Shown here: positions 1-7,227 of the stretch, one piece after another
Position numbering within the stretch: position 1 is the first letter of the stretch
Layout of the letters: each line of letters begins with the position of its first letter
Assembly: GCA_036340635.1 (NCBI GenBank)
Contig: JAYYYF010000016.1
Span: 1-13,415 of the forward strand
Length of the DNA: 13,415 nucleotides
Source of the DNA: GCA-002728855 sp036340635
GTDB taxonomy: Bacteria > Bacteroidota > Bacteroidia > Flavobacteriales > Flavobacteriaceae
Reading direction: 5' to 3'
Made by a program: the position numbers and the translations under genes
The notes under the pieces: generated by a model
What the model saw: only the letters and a program-made list of their open reading frames with translations
Told to the model about the DNA's origin: nothing
Database searches by the model: none

Positions 1-2119
1 CTTTTATAATTTCTCCACCCCACGCATCAAAAGAACTTTTAAAATCTTCTTTAAAGATAGCATCAGTGAATGTGTAGTTAAAATGAATTGGGATTTGTAA
101 TTTATCAGAGTTAGATAAATTATAACTTACACTTATTTCCATGCCTTTTACATTTGCTTTTCCAGCATTGTATAATTCATTGGTTCCAGATCCGCCGATA
201 GCCGCTAAATCAGAACCAAGCAAATTGGAATAATTACTCACATACCCAACTATTTCACCCTCAAGTCTTATTGATTTTTTTCTGAAACCAACTTCATAGT
301 TTATACTTTTTTCAGGATTTGTTTCTGGTTTATCTCCTGGAGGAGAAAATCCTTTATGGATACCAACAAAAGTATTTGATGACGAATTGATTTTATAAAG
401 TAATCCAAAACCTGGAATTAATGAATTAATGACGTTTTCTCTTGAAGACAAATCAGTTCCTTTTCTGTCAAAGTCAGATTTACCATAATCATCTCTTCGA
501 CCCTTAATATGTTCATTTCTTAATCCTAGGTTTAATATTAATTTTTTTATTTCAATTTTATAGTTTATGTAACTAGCTAATGCTTTTGAATATTGAATTC
601 TATTACTATTGCTTCCTGGCGTTCCCACATTGTTCAGAAGCATTATGCCATTTAATATTTGATATTTATCTTCCCATTGAAATCTATCCATTTCATCATA
701 ATGATACCGAACACTTAAACTTAAATGATGTTTTATGTTATTGTTTTGAAATGAATTATTAATAACAGACTGTATTCCTTTAGATAAATAAGTTCTGTTA
801 TTAGCCCTAACAATTAAACTTTCTTCGTTGCTATCAATTGTCCCCTTAATTATATTGAATGCTTCAGTTGCAGCATCTGTAAACAATGAAGAAATGCCAA
901 ACTTATTTCCACTATTATCTATAACACTTTGAAGTTTATACCAATTTCTTTGAAAATTGTTTTTGTAAATACTTGTAGAAATATTTAATCCATTATTAAA
1001 TTCAAGATAATTTTTTATTGATATCCTTTCTTGCTCTGCTTTCATGTTATCAACTTGCGAACCTTGATATCTTAAATATGGATTTTTGTTGAAATCTTCA
1101 TCAGATAGTCCCAAGTATGTCTCATTTGAATTTTCGTTTGTTTCTCCTATTGTAATTATGGTTTCGTGATAAATGCTTGAATTATTATTGCTTTTATATT
1201 TAATTTTTAAATTATAATCTTTTTTATCAAAACCTGTGTTTTTATTGTTTTCTAGTTTTTTAAAACCATTTGAGCCATAATTAAAACCCTCTATCATAAT
1301 TCCTAAATTTTTATGACTTGTGCCTATGTGTCCATGGAAATTTCTAAAATTATTTGTTCCTCCAATGAGCTTTACAGAACCTTTTAATTTTTCTGGTATA
1401 GGAGTAGAAATAAAATTAATAGCACCTCCGGTTGTCAAAGGCCCAAATTTTATTTGACTGGAACCTTTTAGTATTTCTACAGAATTCATTCGTCCAACAG
1501 TAGGAAAATAGTATGCTGATGGGGCTGAATATGGGGCAGGAGCCATTAGTATACCATCTTCCATAATGGTTATTTTAGAACTTCTTTCCAATCCAGTACC
1601 TCTTAATCCTATATTTGGTCTTAATCCATATCCATCTTCTTCTTGAAAATTAATTCCTGGAATTTTAGATAATATTTCATTTATGTTTGTGTAATTAAAT
1701 TTCTCAAGTTCTTTTGCAGATATATTGTGCGCTGATCCAATAGTTTCTCTTTTTCCAACTTCACCATTAATTAACGAAAAACTTTCAATCAGAAGTTCTG
1801 GAAGATTAATTATATTATCTTCCATAATAAGATCAAATTTTATTTGGTTGTTATTTAGAGTGATGAATTTTTTTATCACTTTGAAGTTTTCTTTGTAAAT
1901 AACTAATTCATAACTTCCTTTACTAATATTATTAATCATGAACTCCCCTTTATTATTGGTCTTAGTTTTTAAGGAGGTGTTGTTTATCCTAACATCAATA
2001 TTACTTACCGGTTTATATGTTTCTGCATCTATTATTAATCCAGATATTTTTCCTGTTTGAGCTGAAACATTAAAACAAAAAGCAGTAAGGATAATAATAA
2101 ATATAATTTTAAGGTTCAT
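1..2119 (-). CDS. FecA-like TonB-dependent outer-membrane receptor, 3' end outside window
   Basis: Outer-membrane active-transport receptor of the TonB-dependent family, most like the ferric-citrate receptor (FecA) group. The ATG is at 2119-2117 and the frame is open for 706 codons to the window edge, so roughly the last 50-100 residues are missing compared with usual family length. Residues 1-20 are a Sec signal peptide ending VSA before Q21. Residues 22 to about 100 look like a carboxypeptidase-regulatory-like beta domain, common on Bacteroidota receptors. The plug follows at about 120-230, with GLRPNIGLRGTG (165-176), then DGILMAPAPYS and IKFGPLTTGGAINF, which match the APYGQP and RYGPQTVGGVINF segments of FecA as I recall them. 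The remainder is beta-barrel with alternating aromatic strands. There is no FecR-interacting signalling domain of the E. coli type. The substrate is probably a ferric chelate, but citrate itself is inference. It has its own promoter and is separated from the upstream haem genes by a terminator. Confidence 0.85.
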   Translation of the reverse strand, partial: MNLKIIFIIILTAFCFNVSAQTGKISGLIIDAETYKPVSNIDVRINNTSLKTKTNNKGEFMINNISKGSYELVIYKENFKVIKKFITLNNNQIKFDLIMEDNIINLPELLIESFSLINGEVGKRETIGSAHNISAKELEKFNYTNINEILSKIPGINFQEEDGYGLRPNIGLRGTGLERSSKITIMEDGILMAPAPYSAPSAYYFPTVGRMNSVEILKGSSQIKFGPLTTGGAINFISTPIPEKLKGSVKLIGGTNNFRNFHGHIGTSHKNLGIMIEGFNYGSNGFKKLENNKNTGFDKKDYNLKIKYKSNNNSSIYHETIITIGETNENSNETYLGLSDEDFNKNPYLRYQGSQVDNMKAEQERISIKNYLEFNNGLNISTSIYKNNFQRNWYKLQSVIDNSGNKFGISSLFTDAATEAFNIIKGTIDSNEESLIVRANNRTYLSKGIQSVINNSFQNNNIKHHLSLSVRYHYDEMDRFQWEDKYQILNGIMLLNNVGTPGSNSNRIQYSKALASYINYKIEIKKLILNLGLRNEHIKGRRDDYGKSDFDRKGTDLSSRENVINSLIPGFGLLYKINSSSNTFVGIHKGFSPPGDKPETNPEKSINYEVGFRKKSIRLEGEIVGYVSNYSNLLGSDLAAIGGSGTNELYNAGKANVKGMEISVSYNLSNSDKLQIPIHFNYTFTDAIFKEDFKSSFDAWGGEIIK

Positions 2120-2148
2120 TTTATTTAGATTTATTTTAAATAGCCGCA

Positions 2149-2179
2149 CAAATTTATTCTAGTTTAGACTAAATCCAAA
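2149..2179 (-). promoter_or_regulatory. Bacteroidota-type promoter of the FecA-like receptor gene
   Basis: Read on the minus strand, TTTG (2179-2176) is followed after exactly 19 nt by TAAATTTG (2156-2149). This matches the known Bacteroidota housekeeping consensus TTTG - N17-21 - TAnnTTTG at every fixed base. Transcription would start near 2143, giving a leader of about 25 nt before the ATG at 2119. No Shine-Dalgarno sequence is visible, as is usual in this phylum. Confidence 0.72.
2163..2173. promoter_or_regulatory. Candidate operator: 11-bp palindrome in the promoter spacer
   Basis: TTTAGACTAAA is a perfect 5+1+5 inverted repeat lying inside the 19-nt spacer between the -33 and -7 elements of the receptor promoter, where a bound dimeric repressor would block RNA polymerase. 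The TTAG...CTAA half-sites are loosely reminiscent of DtxR/IdeR-class metal-regulator boxes, but the site is short and I saw no second copy in front of the haem receptor gene. Regulation by iron is inference from the gene it controls. Confidence 0.4.
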
Positions 2180-2180
2180 T

Positions 2181-2210
2181 AAAAAACCCAATAAAATTAT
2201 TGGGTTTTTT
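2181..2210 (-). terminator. Intrinsic terminator of the hmuR-hmuY-like unit
   Basis: A 30-nt perfect inverted repeat: AAAAAACCCAATAA, a 2-nt centre (effectively a 4-6 nt loop), then TTATTGGGTTTTTT. Read on the minus strand it ends in a run of six T, a classic rho-independent terminator, and it sits 54 nt after the stop of the HmuY-like gene. Being symmetrical it could act in both directions. It insulates the haem unit from the FecA-like promoter that begins directly beyond it. Confidence 0.85.
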
Positions 2211-2263
2211 TATCATCAATTTAACTGTTTTATAAATTGAAACTATAAATGTAACTTGATTTG

Positions 2264-2869
2264 CTATTCGAAAGTTCTCAAACCCTCATTAGGTTGATAA
2301 TCATACACAAATGAATAATATTGAGATTTATCTGTAAAAGCATTAGGGCTTTCGGGAGAATCTTTATAATAACTATAAATAATCATTTTGGCATACTTTC
2401 CATCATGTGTTTTAATAATCAGCACTTTATATGGCATTGGAGATATTAGATATTTCAAGGGGTCATATATATACCATCCTTTTTCACTTCCTCTAGGAAT
2501 AGCGGTGTCGCTTTGTGAATCTTGTTGAAATAAACTTTCATCAGGAGCTTCTTTAGTACCTGAATATGAACCTGTTGCTATATGCGCAGCACCAATTCCA
2601 GTTCGTTCGGGCTCTTCAGACCCACTTTTAAATCCCCCATTGATTAGAATATCTGTTGCTCTAAATGCTACATCCCAATCATCTCCTGATACTGTGTCTT
2701 GTTTAGAAAAACTAAACTTAACATATTTACCAGCTGGTGGTTCATTTTGAGCTGAAGTTGTGGGAGCATGTAAATTATCTATAACCATACCAACAACTGG
2801 CAATAAAACTTTATCTTCTTTGCATGCAAACAATAAAATTATAATTGACAATATGGATATGTTTCTCAT
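2264..2869 (-). CDS. hmuY: HmuY-like haem-binding outer-membrane lipoprotein
   Basis: Small surface lipoprotein that captures haem and hands it to the partner TonB receptor, as known for Porphyromonas HmuY. I start it at the ATG at 2869 (201 aa), giving MRNISILSIIILLFAC: one Arg, a hydrophobic core and a lipobox LFAC with the acylated Cys at residue 16. A TTG eight codons upstream (2893) would add a Lys-rich stretch and is possible. HmuY-family hallmarks are the early WDVAFR followed by INGG, a central GWYIYDP, and a C-terminal DGKYAKMIIYSYYKD followed by a tyrosine-rich strand. The gene lies 59 nt downstream of the HmuR-like receptor on the same strand, the usual pairing. The two haem-ligating histidines of P. 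gingivalis HmuY are not obviously conserved; the mature protein has only three His (34, 96, 155 in this numbering) and a Met at 145, so the axial ligands cannot be named from sequence. Confidence 0.8.
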   Translation of the reverse strand: MRNISILSIIILLFACKEDKVLLPVVGMVIDNLHAPTTSAQNEPPAGKYVKFSFSKQDTVSGDDWDVAFRATDILINGGFKSGSEEPERTGIGAAHIATGSYSGTKEAPDESLFQQDSQSDTAIPRGSEKGWYIYDPLKYLISPMPYKVLIIKTHDGKYAKMIIYSYYKDSPESPNAFTDKSQYYSFVYDYQPNEGLRTFE

Positions 2870-2928
2870 GATTTTTTTAATTTTTTTTGCCAAAAATATT
2901 TCTTGTTTAGAACAATTCCAAATAAAAG

Positions 2929-5010
2929 TTAAAAATTTATTTTAAGTTTTATATATAATTTTCTGCCTGGTAAATTGCTGATGTTTTCAACGTCTTTGTA
3001 GTTGAAAACATTATCAATACCAAGTTGAATTTTGTAATGATTATATATTTCTTTGAGTAATGATAAATTAATTAGAAGGTAATCACTAATAAAAACATCA
3101 TAATCATCTAAATAGGCATTATTATTCGTATCCGAGTTACCAAACTTTCCTCTGTAAAGTATTCTCAGCGATGATTGCGTTTTCCATTTATTGTAATTAT
3201 AATTTATTCTAACATTGCTCATGTGACGTGATTTATTATACAATCCATAATAATCTGTTTCATCTAATTGATAAGACTGAAGTGTTTTTTTATCCATTCC
3301 ATAAACTTCACCATTTTTGAATTTAGATTCTACATCGCTATCTTTTGCATATAATAGTTGATAACCTCCAGATATATTTATTCCATTACTAAAACCATGT
3401 TCAGCTTTAATCTCAACCCCTTGAGTGTATGCATTATTTACGTTATAATAACTAAATATATTTTGTCCTGATACTTTTCTTGCTATAATTCTTGTTTCAA
3501 TCAAATCTTTTATTGCATTTCTAAAAAAATTAATATTGATGGGGGTGGATGGAATTATAAAATATTGGATCCCAACGTTATAGCTTATTGAATTTTCTGC
3601 TCTTAGTTTCTTTGAGTAATCTATATCATATTTATTATTTAATTCTCCATTTGATTCCATTTGATTTATTTTTTCTTCCGCTATATTGTATCCCAATACT
3701 GAATATCCTACAGAAGAATTAGTAAAATCAAGATATAATTGTCTAAAATCGGGAGCTTTAAAGCCATAGCCTATAGAACTTTTCAGTATTAGTTTATCAT
3801 TAATTTTCTGAAATATTGCCGCTTTTGGGCTAATTTGCGAATTATAAACATTGTGCCTATCAAACCTATTACCAACGATAATGTTGGTTAAATTTGAAGG
3901 ATTCCAATCATACTGCATATATAAAAATTGAGAATGATATTTGTGGGTGCTAGAGAATTCAGTTCTGTTTAATTTTTCAAAAGTATTGCCTATACCTATA
4001 ATTAAATTATTTACATTATCAATTTTATATTTAATTTGTAATTCAGGTCTTAGAAAATATTGATTAAAAAATACTGAGCTATAAAGGCCGCCAGTTGTTT
4101 GATTCAGATATTCATTTGTTTTATATCTTGAATTATAAAATTCAAAATTTGCTTCTAGATTATCAGATATTTGATTGGTATATTTTACTTTAATATTCCA
4201 TTCATCAATTTTACTATTTCCATATAGAACTTCATTGAGAACTAGAGATGTTTTTTCCTGATTTTGATTGTAAATCCTAAAGCTTGTTTCAACACGAGAC
4301 TTATTTGATAGCTTATAATGGATTTTGATGCTATTAGTTAGATTGTTATATGGGTTTACGGTTTTTAATCGATCAGATTTTATCAAATCATACCCTATAC
4401 TATTAATTGCATTTATAAAACCTGATACAGAGAACTTATTTTTTTTGTATTCTAAATTTATTATTCCATCGTGTGTGTTAAATGATCCATACCGATAACT
4501 AAATTCTTTAGAAAAACCATTTTTTAAATTTTTATTAGTAATAATATTAATGATTCCACCTAGAGCTTCTGATCCATATAAACTTGAAGATGCTCCTTTA
4601 ACAATTTCAATTTGTTTTATATTTCCAACACTAATTCTATTAAGATCTAATGTTCCAGAAGATCTTCCAATAAGAGGTGAACCATCAATCATAATCAAGA
4701 TATAATCAGAGTCAATTCCTTGCATTTGAATTCCTTCACCACCAATGAAATTAGGCACAGTAATTAATCCAGTATTTTCAATTAGTATTTCACTAAGCCT
4801 AGAAGATCCAGATAGCTCAATTTCATTTTTTTTAATTATTGTTGTGGGTAAAGGGATTGAACTTAATTGTCTTTTTGTTTTGGTTGCAGAGAAAATGACA
4901 GGTTTTAATTCATATGTTTTTAGGGTATCAATATTTTGTGCTATACTAGTGTTGCTTTGAAAAATAAAAAATATAAGAACAAGGAGATAAGCAAAATTAT
5001 TTCTTTTCAT
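2929..5010 (-). CDS. hmuR: HmuR-like TonB-dependent haem/hemin receptor
   Basis: Complete 693-aa outer-membrane receptor that would import haem, energised by TonB. Residues 1-24 are a signal peptide ending SIA before Q25. A TonB-box-like segment (PVIFSAT, 37-43) precedes the plug (about 47-160), which contains the conserved VKGASSSLYGSEALGGIINI (137-156). The rest is a beta-barrel ending in Phe693, as expected for recognition by the Bam machinery. FKAP at 417-420, followed by DFRQLYLDF, corresponds to the YRAP region described for HmuR-type haem receptors. Unlike the receptor at 1-2119 there is no carboxypeptidase-like N-terminal domain. The ATG at 5010 is directly preceded by an A-rich leader with no Shine-Dalgarno. 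The HmuY-like lipoprotein gene follows at 59 nt, which supports haem rather than cobalamin (BtuB-like) as substrate. The substrate rests mainly on that pairing. Confidence 0.82.
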   Translation of the reverse strand: MKRNNFAYLLVLIFFIFQSNTSIAQNIDTLKTYELKPVIFSATKTKRQLSSIPLPTTIIKKNEIELSGSSRLSEILIENTGLITVPNFIGGEGIQMQGIDSDYILIMIDGSPLIGRSSGTLDLNRISVGNIKQIEIVKGASSSLYGSEALGGIINIITNKNLKNGFSKEFSYRYGSFNTHDGIINLEYKKNKFSVSGFINAINSIGYDLIKSDRLKTVNPYNNLTNSIKIHYKLSNKSRVETSFRIYNQNQEKTSLVLNEVLYGNSKIDEWNIKVKYTNQISDNLEANFEFYNSRYKTNEYLNQTTGGLYSSVFFNQYFLRPELQIKYKIDNVNNLIIGIGNTFEKLNRTEFSSTHKYHSQFLYMQYDWNPSNLTNIIVGNRFDRHNVYNSQISPKAAIFQKINDKLILKSSIGYGFKAPDFRQLYLDFTNSSVGYSVLGYNIAEEKINQMESNGELNNKYDIDYSKKLRAENSISYNVGIQYFIIPSTPININFFRNAIKDLIETRIIARKVSGQNIFSYYNVNNAYTQGVEIKAEHGFSNGINISGGYQLLYAKDSDVESKFKNGEVYGMDKKTLQSYQLDETDYYGLYNKSRHMSNVRINYNYNKWKTQSSLRILYRGKFGNSDTNNNAYLDDYDVFISDYLLINLSLLKEIYNHYKIQLGIDNVFNYKDVENISNLPGRKLYIKLKINF

Positions 5011-5065
5011 TGGGCGTATATATTATAGAAAAAATTTGATTAATTTGTTTTAAAAAATTTTTGAT
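5011..5065. promoter_or_regulatory. Short divergent intergenic region (haem receptor / sulfotransferase)
   Basis: Only 55 bp separate the two divergent start codons, so promoters for both directions must lie here or reach into the genes. On the plus strand TTG at 5010-5012, then 18 nt, then AAAATTTG (5031-5038) fits the Bacteroidota pattern with one mismatch in the -7 box and would give a leader of about 22 nt. On the minus strand I see only a TATAAT-like stretch near 5020-5027 and no good TAnnTTTG box. No palindrome like that at 2163-2173 is present. Confidence 0.3.
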
Positions 5066-5782
5066 GTGAATATAATAAATTTAATTTCTGGTCCAAGAAA
5101 TTTGTCTACAGCTTTGATGTATTCTTTTGCACAAAGACCAGATACGATTGTAATAGATGAACCTTTTTATGCTCATTATCTTATAAGCACTAACATAGAT
5201 CATCCATCTAGAGAAGAAACCATTACTTCTATGCCATCAGATATAAATGAAGTTTTAGAGTTTATTGATAGTAAAAAAAATTATGAAATCGTTTTTTTAA
5301 AAAACATGGCTCATCATCATATGAATATGGATTTGTCTTTATTAAAAAAAATGACAAATTTATTTTTGATAAGAAACCCTAAGCAGCTGATTGCATCCTT
5401 TGCTCAGGTAATTCCTAATCCAACCATGAAAGATATTGGTCTTAAAAAATCATGGGAACTTTTTGAATATGTTTCTAAAATTCAAAACAATAATCCAATA
5501 GTATTAGATTCTGCTGAAATACTAAATAATCCAGAAAAATTACTATCAAAGTTATGTGGCTTGCTCAAGATTGATTTTTATAAGGACATGTTATCTTGGC
5601 CTAAGGGAGGCATAAAGGAAGATGGAGTTTGGGCAAAACATTGGTATAAGAATGTTCATAACTCTACAGGATTTACTAGACAGAAAACCAGCAATAGAGA
5701 ATTACCAAAGAATTGTGAACAACTCTATTTTGATGCATTAAAATATTATGATAAATTGTCATTAAATTCAATTCTAATTTAG
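5066..5782 (+). CDS. Sulfotransferase-like P-loop protein of the aminotransferase-linked type
   Basis: Soluble 238-aa protein of the sulfotransferase fold, with no signal peptide or membrane segment. ISGPRNLSTALMYS (7-20) is the phosphate loop that in sulfotransferases holds the 5'-phosphosulfate of PAPS; the usual Lys is replaced by Arg11. IRNPKQLIASF (102-112) matches the 3'-phosphate-binding motif (R, P and S conserved). Other conserved-looking blocks are DEPFYAHYL (31-39), KNMAHHH (79-85), with candidate catalytic histidines, and EDGVWAKHWYKNVHNSTGF (185-203). It starts with GTG at 5066, since the gene has no in-frame ATG before residue 18 and the P-loop lies at the N-terminus. The stop is 4 nt before the ATG of the aminotransferase gene, so the two are certainly co-transcribed. 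The block order and the EDGVWA..WYK..H.STGF motif resemble the N-terminal half of plant BCAT-like proteins. The substrate, and whether it transfers sulfate at all, are unknown. Confidence 0.78.
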   Translation: MNIINLISGPRNLSTALMYSFAQRPDTIVIDEPFYAHYLISTNIDHPSREETITSMPSDINEVLEFIDSKKNYEIVFLKNMAHHHMNMDLSLLKKMTNLFLIRNPKQLIASFAQVIPNPTMKDIGLKKSWELFEYVSKIQNNNPIVLDSAEILNNPEKLLSKLCGLLKIDFYKDMLSWPKGGIKEDGVWAKHWYKNVHNSTGFTRQKTSNRELPKNCEQLYFDALKYYDKLSLNSILI

Positions 5783-5786
5783 ACAT

Positions 5787-6680
5787 ATGTTACAAGAATT
5801 TAATTCAAGGAATAAAGACATTATGATATACGTAGGGGACAGGCTCTACAAAAGAGAAGAAGCAAAAATTTCTGTTTTTGATAGCACTGTTCAAAATGGA
5901 GATGCGGTGTGGGAGGGACTAAGAGTTTATCCTGAAGGTATTGTATGTTTGAATAAACATCTTACTAGATTACATGAAGGAGCTAAAGCATTGGCTTATG
6001 AAGGGGTTCCTTCAAAAAAAATGATAAAACAAGCAATCAAAGAAACCTTAGAGGCTAATGGAATGAATAATGATACTCATATACGATTAACTTTATCTCG
6101 TGGAGAAAAAATTACATCGGGGATGGATGCTAGATTAAATAAGAAAGGATGTTGTTTAATAGTTCTAGCTGAATGGAAAAAGAAAGTTTATGATCCTTCA
6201 AAAGGTATCAAAACAATAAGCACTTCTATTAGAAGAAGTATTCCTCAATTTCTTGACTCCAAAATTCACCATAATAATATGTTAAGTTTAGTGATAGCAA
6301 AAATTCAAGCAAATATTTCTGGTATGGATGCAGCTATTATGCTTGATGATAGAGGCTTTGTTGCAGAATTGAATGACACTAATTTATTTATGATAAAAAA
6401 TAACGAAGTTTTTACTCCTTACGCTAACGCTTGCTTACCAGGAATTACTAGAGGGACTATAATTTCATTGTTGCAAGAAAACAATATACCGATTTATGAA
6501 CGGGATTTATCTTTAACGGAATTTATAAATGCTGATATTGTTTTTGCTACAGGCACTAACGGGGAGATGACTCCAGTTCATGAAATAGATTCTAGAAAAA
6601 TTCAAGGTGATGATTCTTTGTTTTTAAAAATACAGAAACTTTTTGAAAAAAAAATACCAACTCTTTGTGAACCTATTTAG
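5787..6680 (+). CDS. Class IV PLP aminotransferase (BCAT / D-amino-acid transaminase / ADC lyase family)
   Basis: Complete 297-aa fold-type IV pyridoxal-phosphate enzyme. Lys159 (in LDSKIHHNNML) is the expected Schiff-base lysine. Arg61 in HLTRLHEGA, Glu195 in VAELNDTNLF and the phosphate-cup loop LPGITRGTI (217-225) are all in place, and ATGTNGEMTPV (254-264) is the typical second cofactor-binding turn, so the enzyme should be active. The family includes branched-chain aminotransferase, D-alanine transaminase and aminodeoxychorismate lyase, and the sequence alone does not decide the substrate. The first 12 residues before Met13 are probably a genuine short extension. It is coupled to the upstream sulfotransferase-like gene (4-nt gap). 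The C-terminal IPTLCEP resembles the end of the plant BCAT-like fusion proteins as I recall them. Its 3' end overlaps the opposing RNA methyltransferase gene by 8 bp. Confidence 0.85.
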   Translation: MLQEFNSRNKDIMIYVGDRLYKREEAKISVFDSTVQNGDAVWEGLRVYPEGIVCLNKHLTRLHEGAKALAYEGVPSKKMIKQAIKETLEANGMNNDTHIRLTLSRGEKITSGMDARLNKKGCCLIVLAEWKKKVYDPSKGIKTISTSIRRSIPQFLDSKIHHNNMLSLVIAKIQANISGMDAAIMLDDRGFVAELNDTNLFMIKNNEVFTPYANACLPGITRGTIISLLQENNIPIYERDLSLTEFINADIVFATGTNGEMTPVHEIDSRKIQGDDSLFLKIQKLFEKKIPTLCEPI

Positions 6681-6687
6681 TGTTGGT
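6656..6687. terminator. Possible bidirectional terminator over the convergent gene ends
   Basis: ACCAAC (6656-6661) can pair with GTTGGT (6682-6687), with two further pairs inside after one T-T mismatch, leaving a loop of about 14 nt. On the plus strand the stem is followed by a T-run (GGTTTTTAG). On the minus strand it is followed, after one A, by a long T-run that complements the A-run at 6646-6654. Both stop codons (6673-6675 minus, 6678-6680 plus) lie in the loop region. The stem is short, so this is tentative. Confidence 0.4.
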
Positions 6688-7227
6688 TTTTAGAAAATAA
6701 TCCCAAATTACTATTCCAATTGATACAGCTACATTAATAGAATGTTTGGTTCCGAATTGGGGAATTTCAAGAGACAAATCTGCGTATTTTAAAATATTAT
6801 CACTAATACCAAACACTTCATTACCAAAAACAAAACAATATTTTTCATTGATTTCAGGCACAAAGTTATTTAATTGAAGACTCTTATTTGTTTGTTCAAT
6901 GAGTATAATCTTCCAGTTTTCTTTTTTGAGTTTTTTAATAACCTCTTGAATATTTTTTTGGTGTTTCCACTCCACAGTTTCAGTTGCCCCTAGAGCAGTT
7001 TTGTTAATTTCTCTATGTGGAGGTTGTCCTGTAAATCCAGTTAAATATATTTTTTCTATTAAAAAAGCATCAGCTGTTCTAAAGCAAGAACCAACATTGT
7101 TTAAGCTTCTAAGGTTATCTAAAACAATACAAACCGGTAATTTTTTAATGGATTTGAATTTTTTGATAGATAATCTTTTTAAATCTTCATTTTTTGTTTT
7201 TTTCATTGAACCATAACGATAAACCAT
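6673..7227 (-). CDS. SpoU/TrmH-family RNA 2'-O-methyltransferase, short form
   Basis: SPOUT-class enzyme that methylates a ribose 2'-OH in tRNA or rRNA using S-adenosylmethionine; 184 aa, cytoplasmic. The three SpoU motifs are intact: NLRSLNNVGSCFRTADAF (38-55) with the catalytic-region Asn and Arg50, CFVFGNEVFGIS (131-142), and IPQFGTKHSINVAVS (155-169), which forms the SAM-binding knot. It lacks the L30e-like N-terminal substrate-binding domain of TrmH/RlmB enzymes, so the RNA target cannot be predicted. I place the start at the ATG at 7227, whose A is shared with the TAA stop of the DUF1501 gene (TAATG, 1-nt overlap), which suggests translational coupling. Met8 at 7206 is a possible alternative that gives a more typical N-terminus. 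Its 3' end overlaps the facing aminotransferase gene by 8 bp. Confidence 0.86.
   Translation of the reverse strand: MVYRYGSMKKTKNEDLKRLSIKKFKSIKKLPVCIVLDNLRSLNNVGSCFRTADAFLIEKIYLTGFTGQPPHREINKTALGATETVEWKHQKNIQEVIKKLKKENWKIILIEQTNKSLQLNNFVPEINEKYCFVFGNEVFGISDNILKYADLSLEIPQFGTKHSINVAVSIGIVIWDYFLKTNTK

Noticed and set aside
580..762. Plus-strand reading frame of 60 codons inside the FecA-like receptor gene
   Set aside because: It lies antisense to a clearly coding receptor frame and resembles no protein; it is a shadow. The same holds for the plus-strand frames at 2760-2945, 4745-4960, 7001-7216 and 7474-7731 and the minus-strand frames inside mutS.
2163..2173. Calling the palindrome a Fur box
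   Set aside because: Eleven bases with TTTAG half-sites do not match the canonical Fur consensus, so I left it as an operator of unknown regulator.
2870..2893. Eight-codon N-terminal extension of the HmuY-like protein from a TTG codon at 2893
   Set aside because: TTG is a weak start, and the ATG at 2869 already gives a complete lipoprotein signal peptide with lipobox. The extension remains possible because its lysines would suit a signal-peptide N-region.
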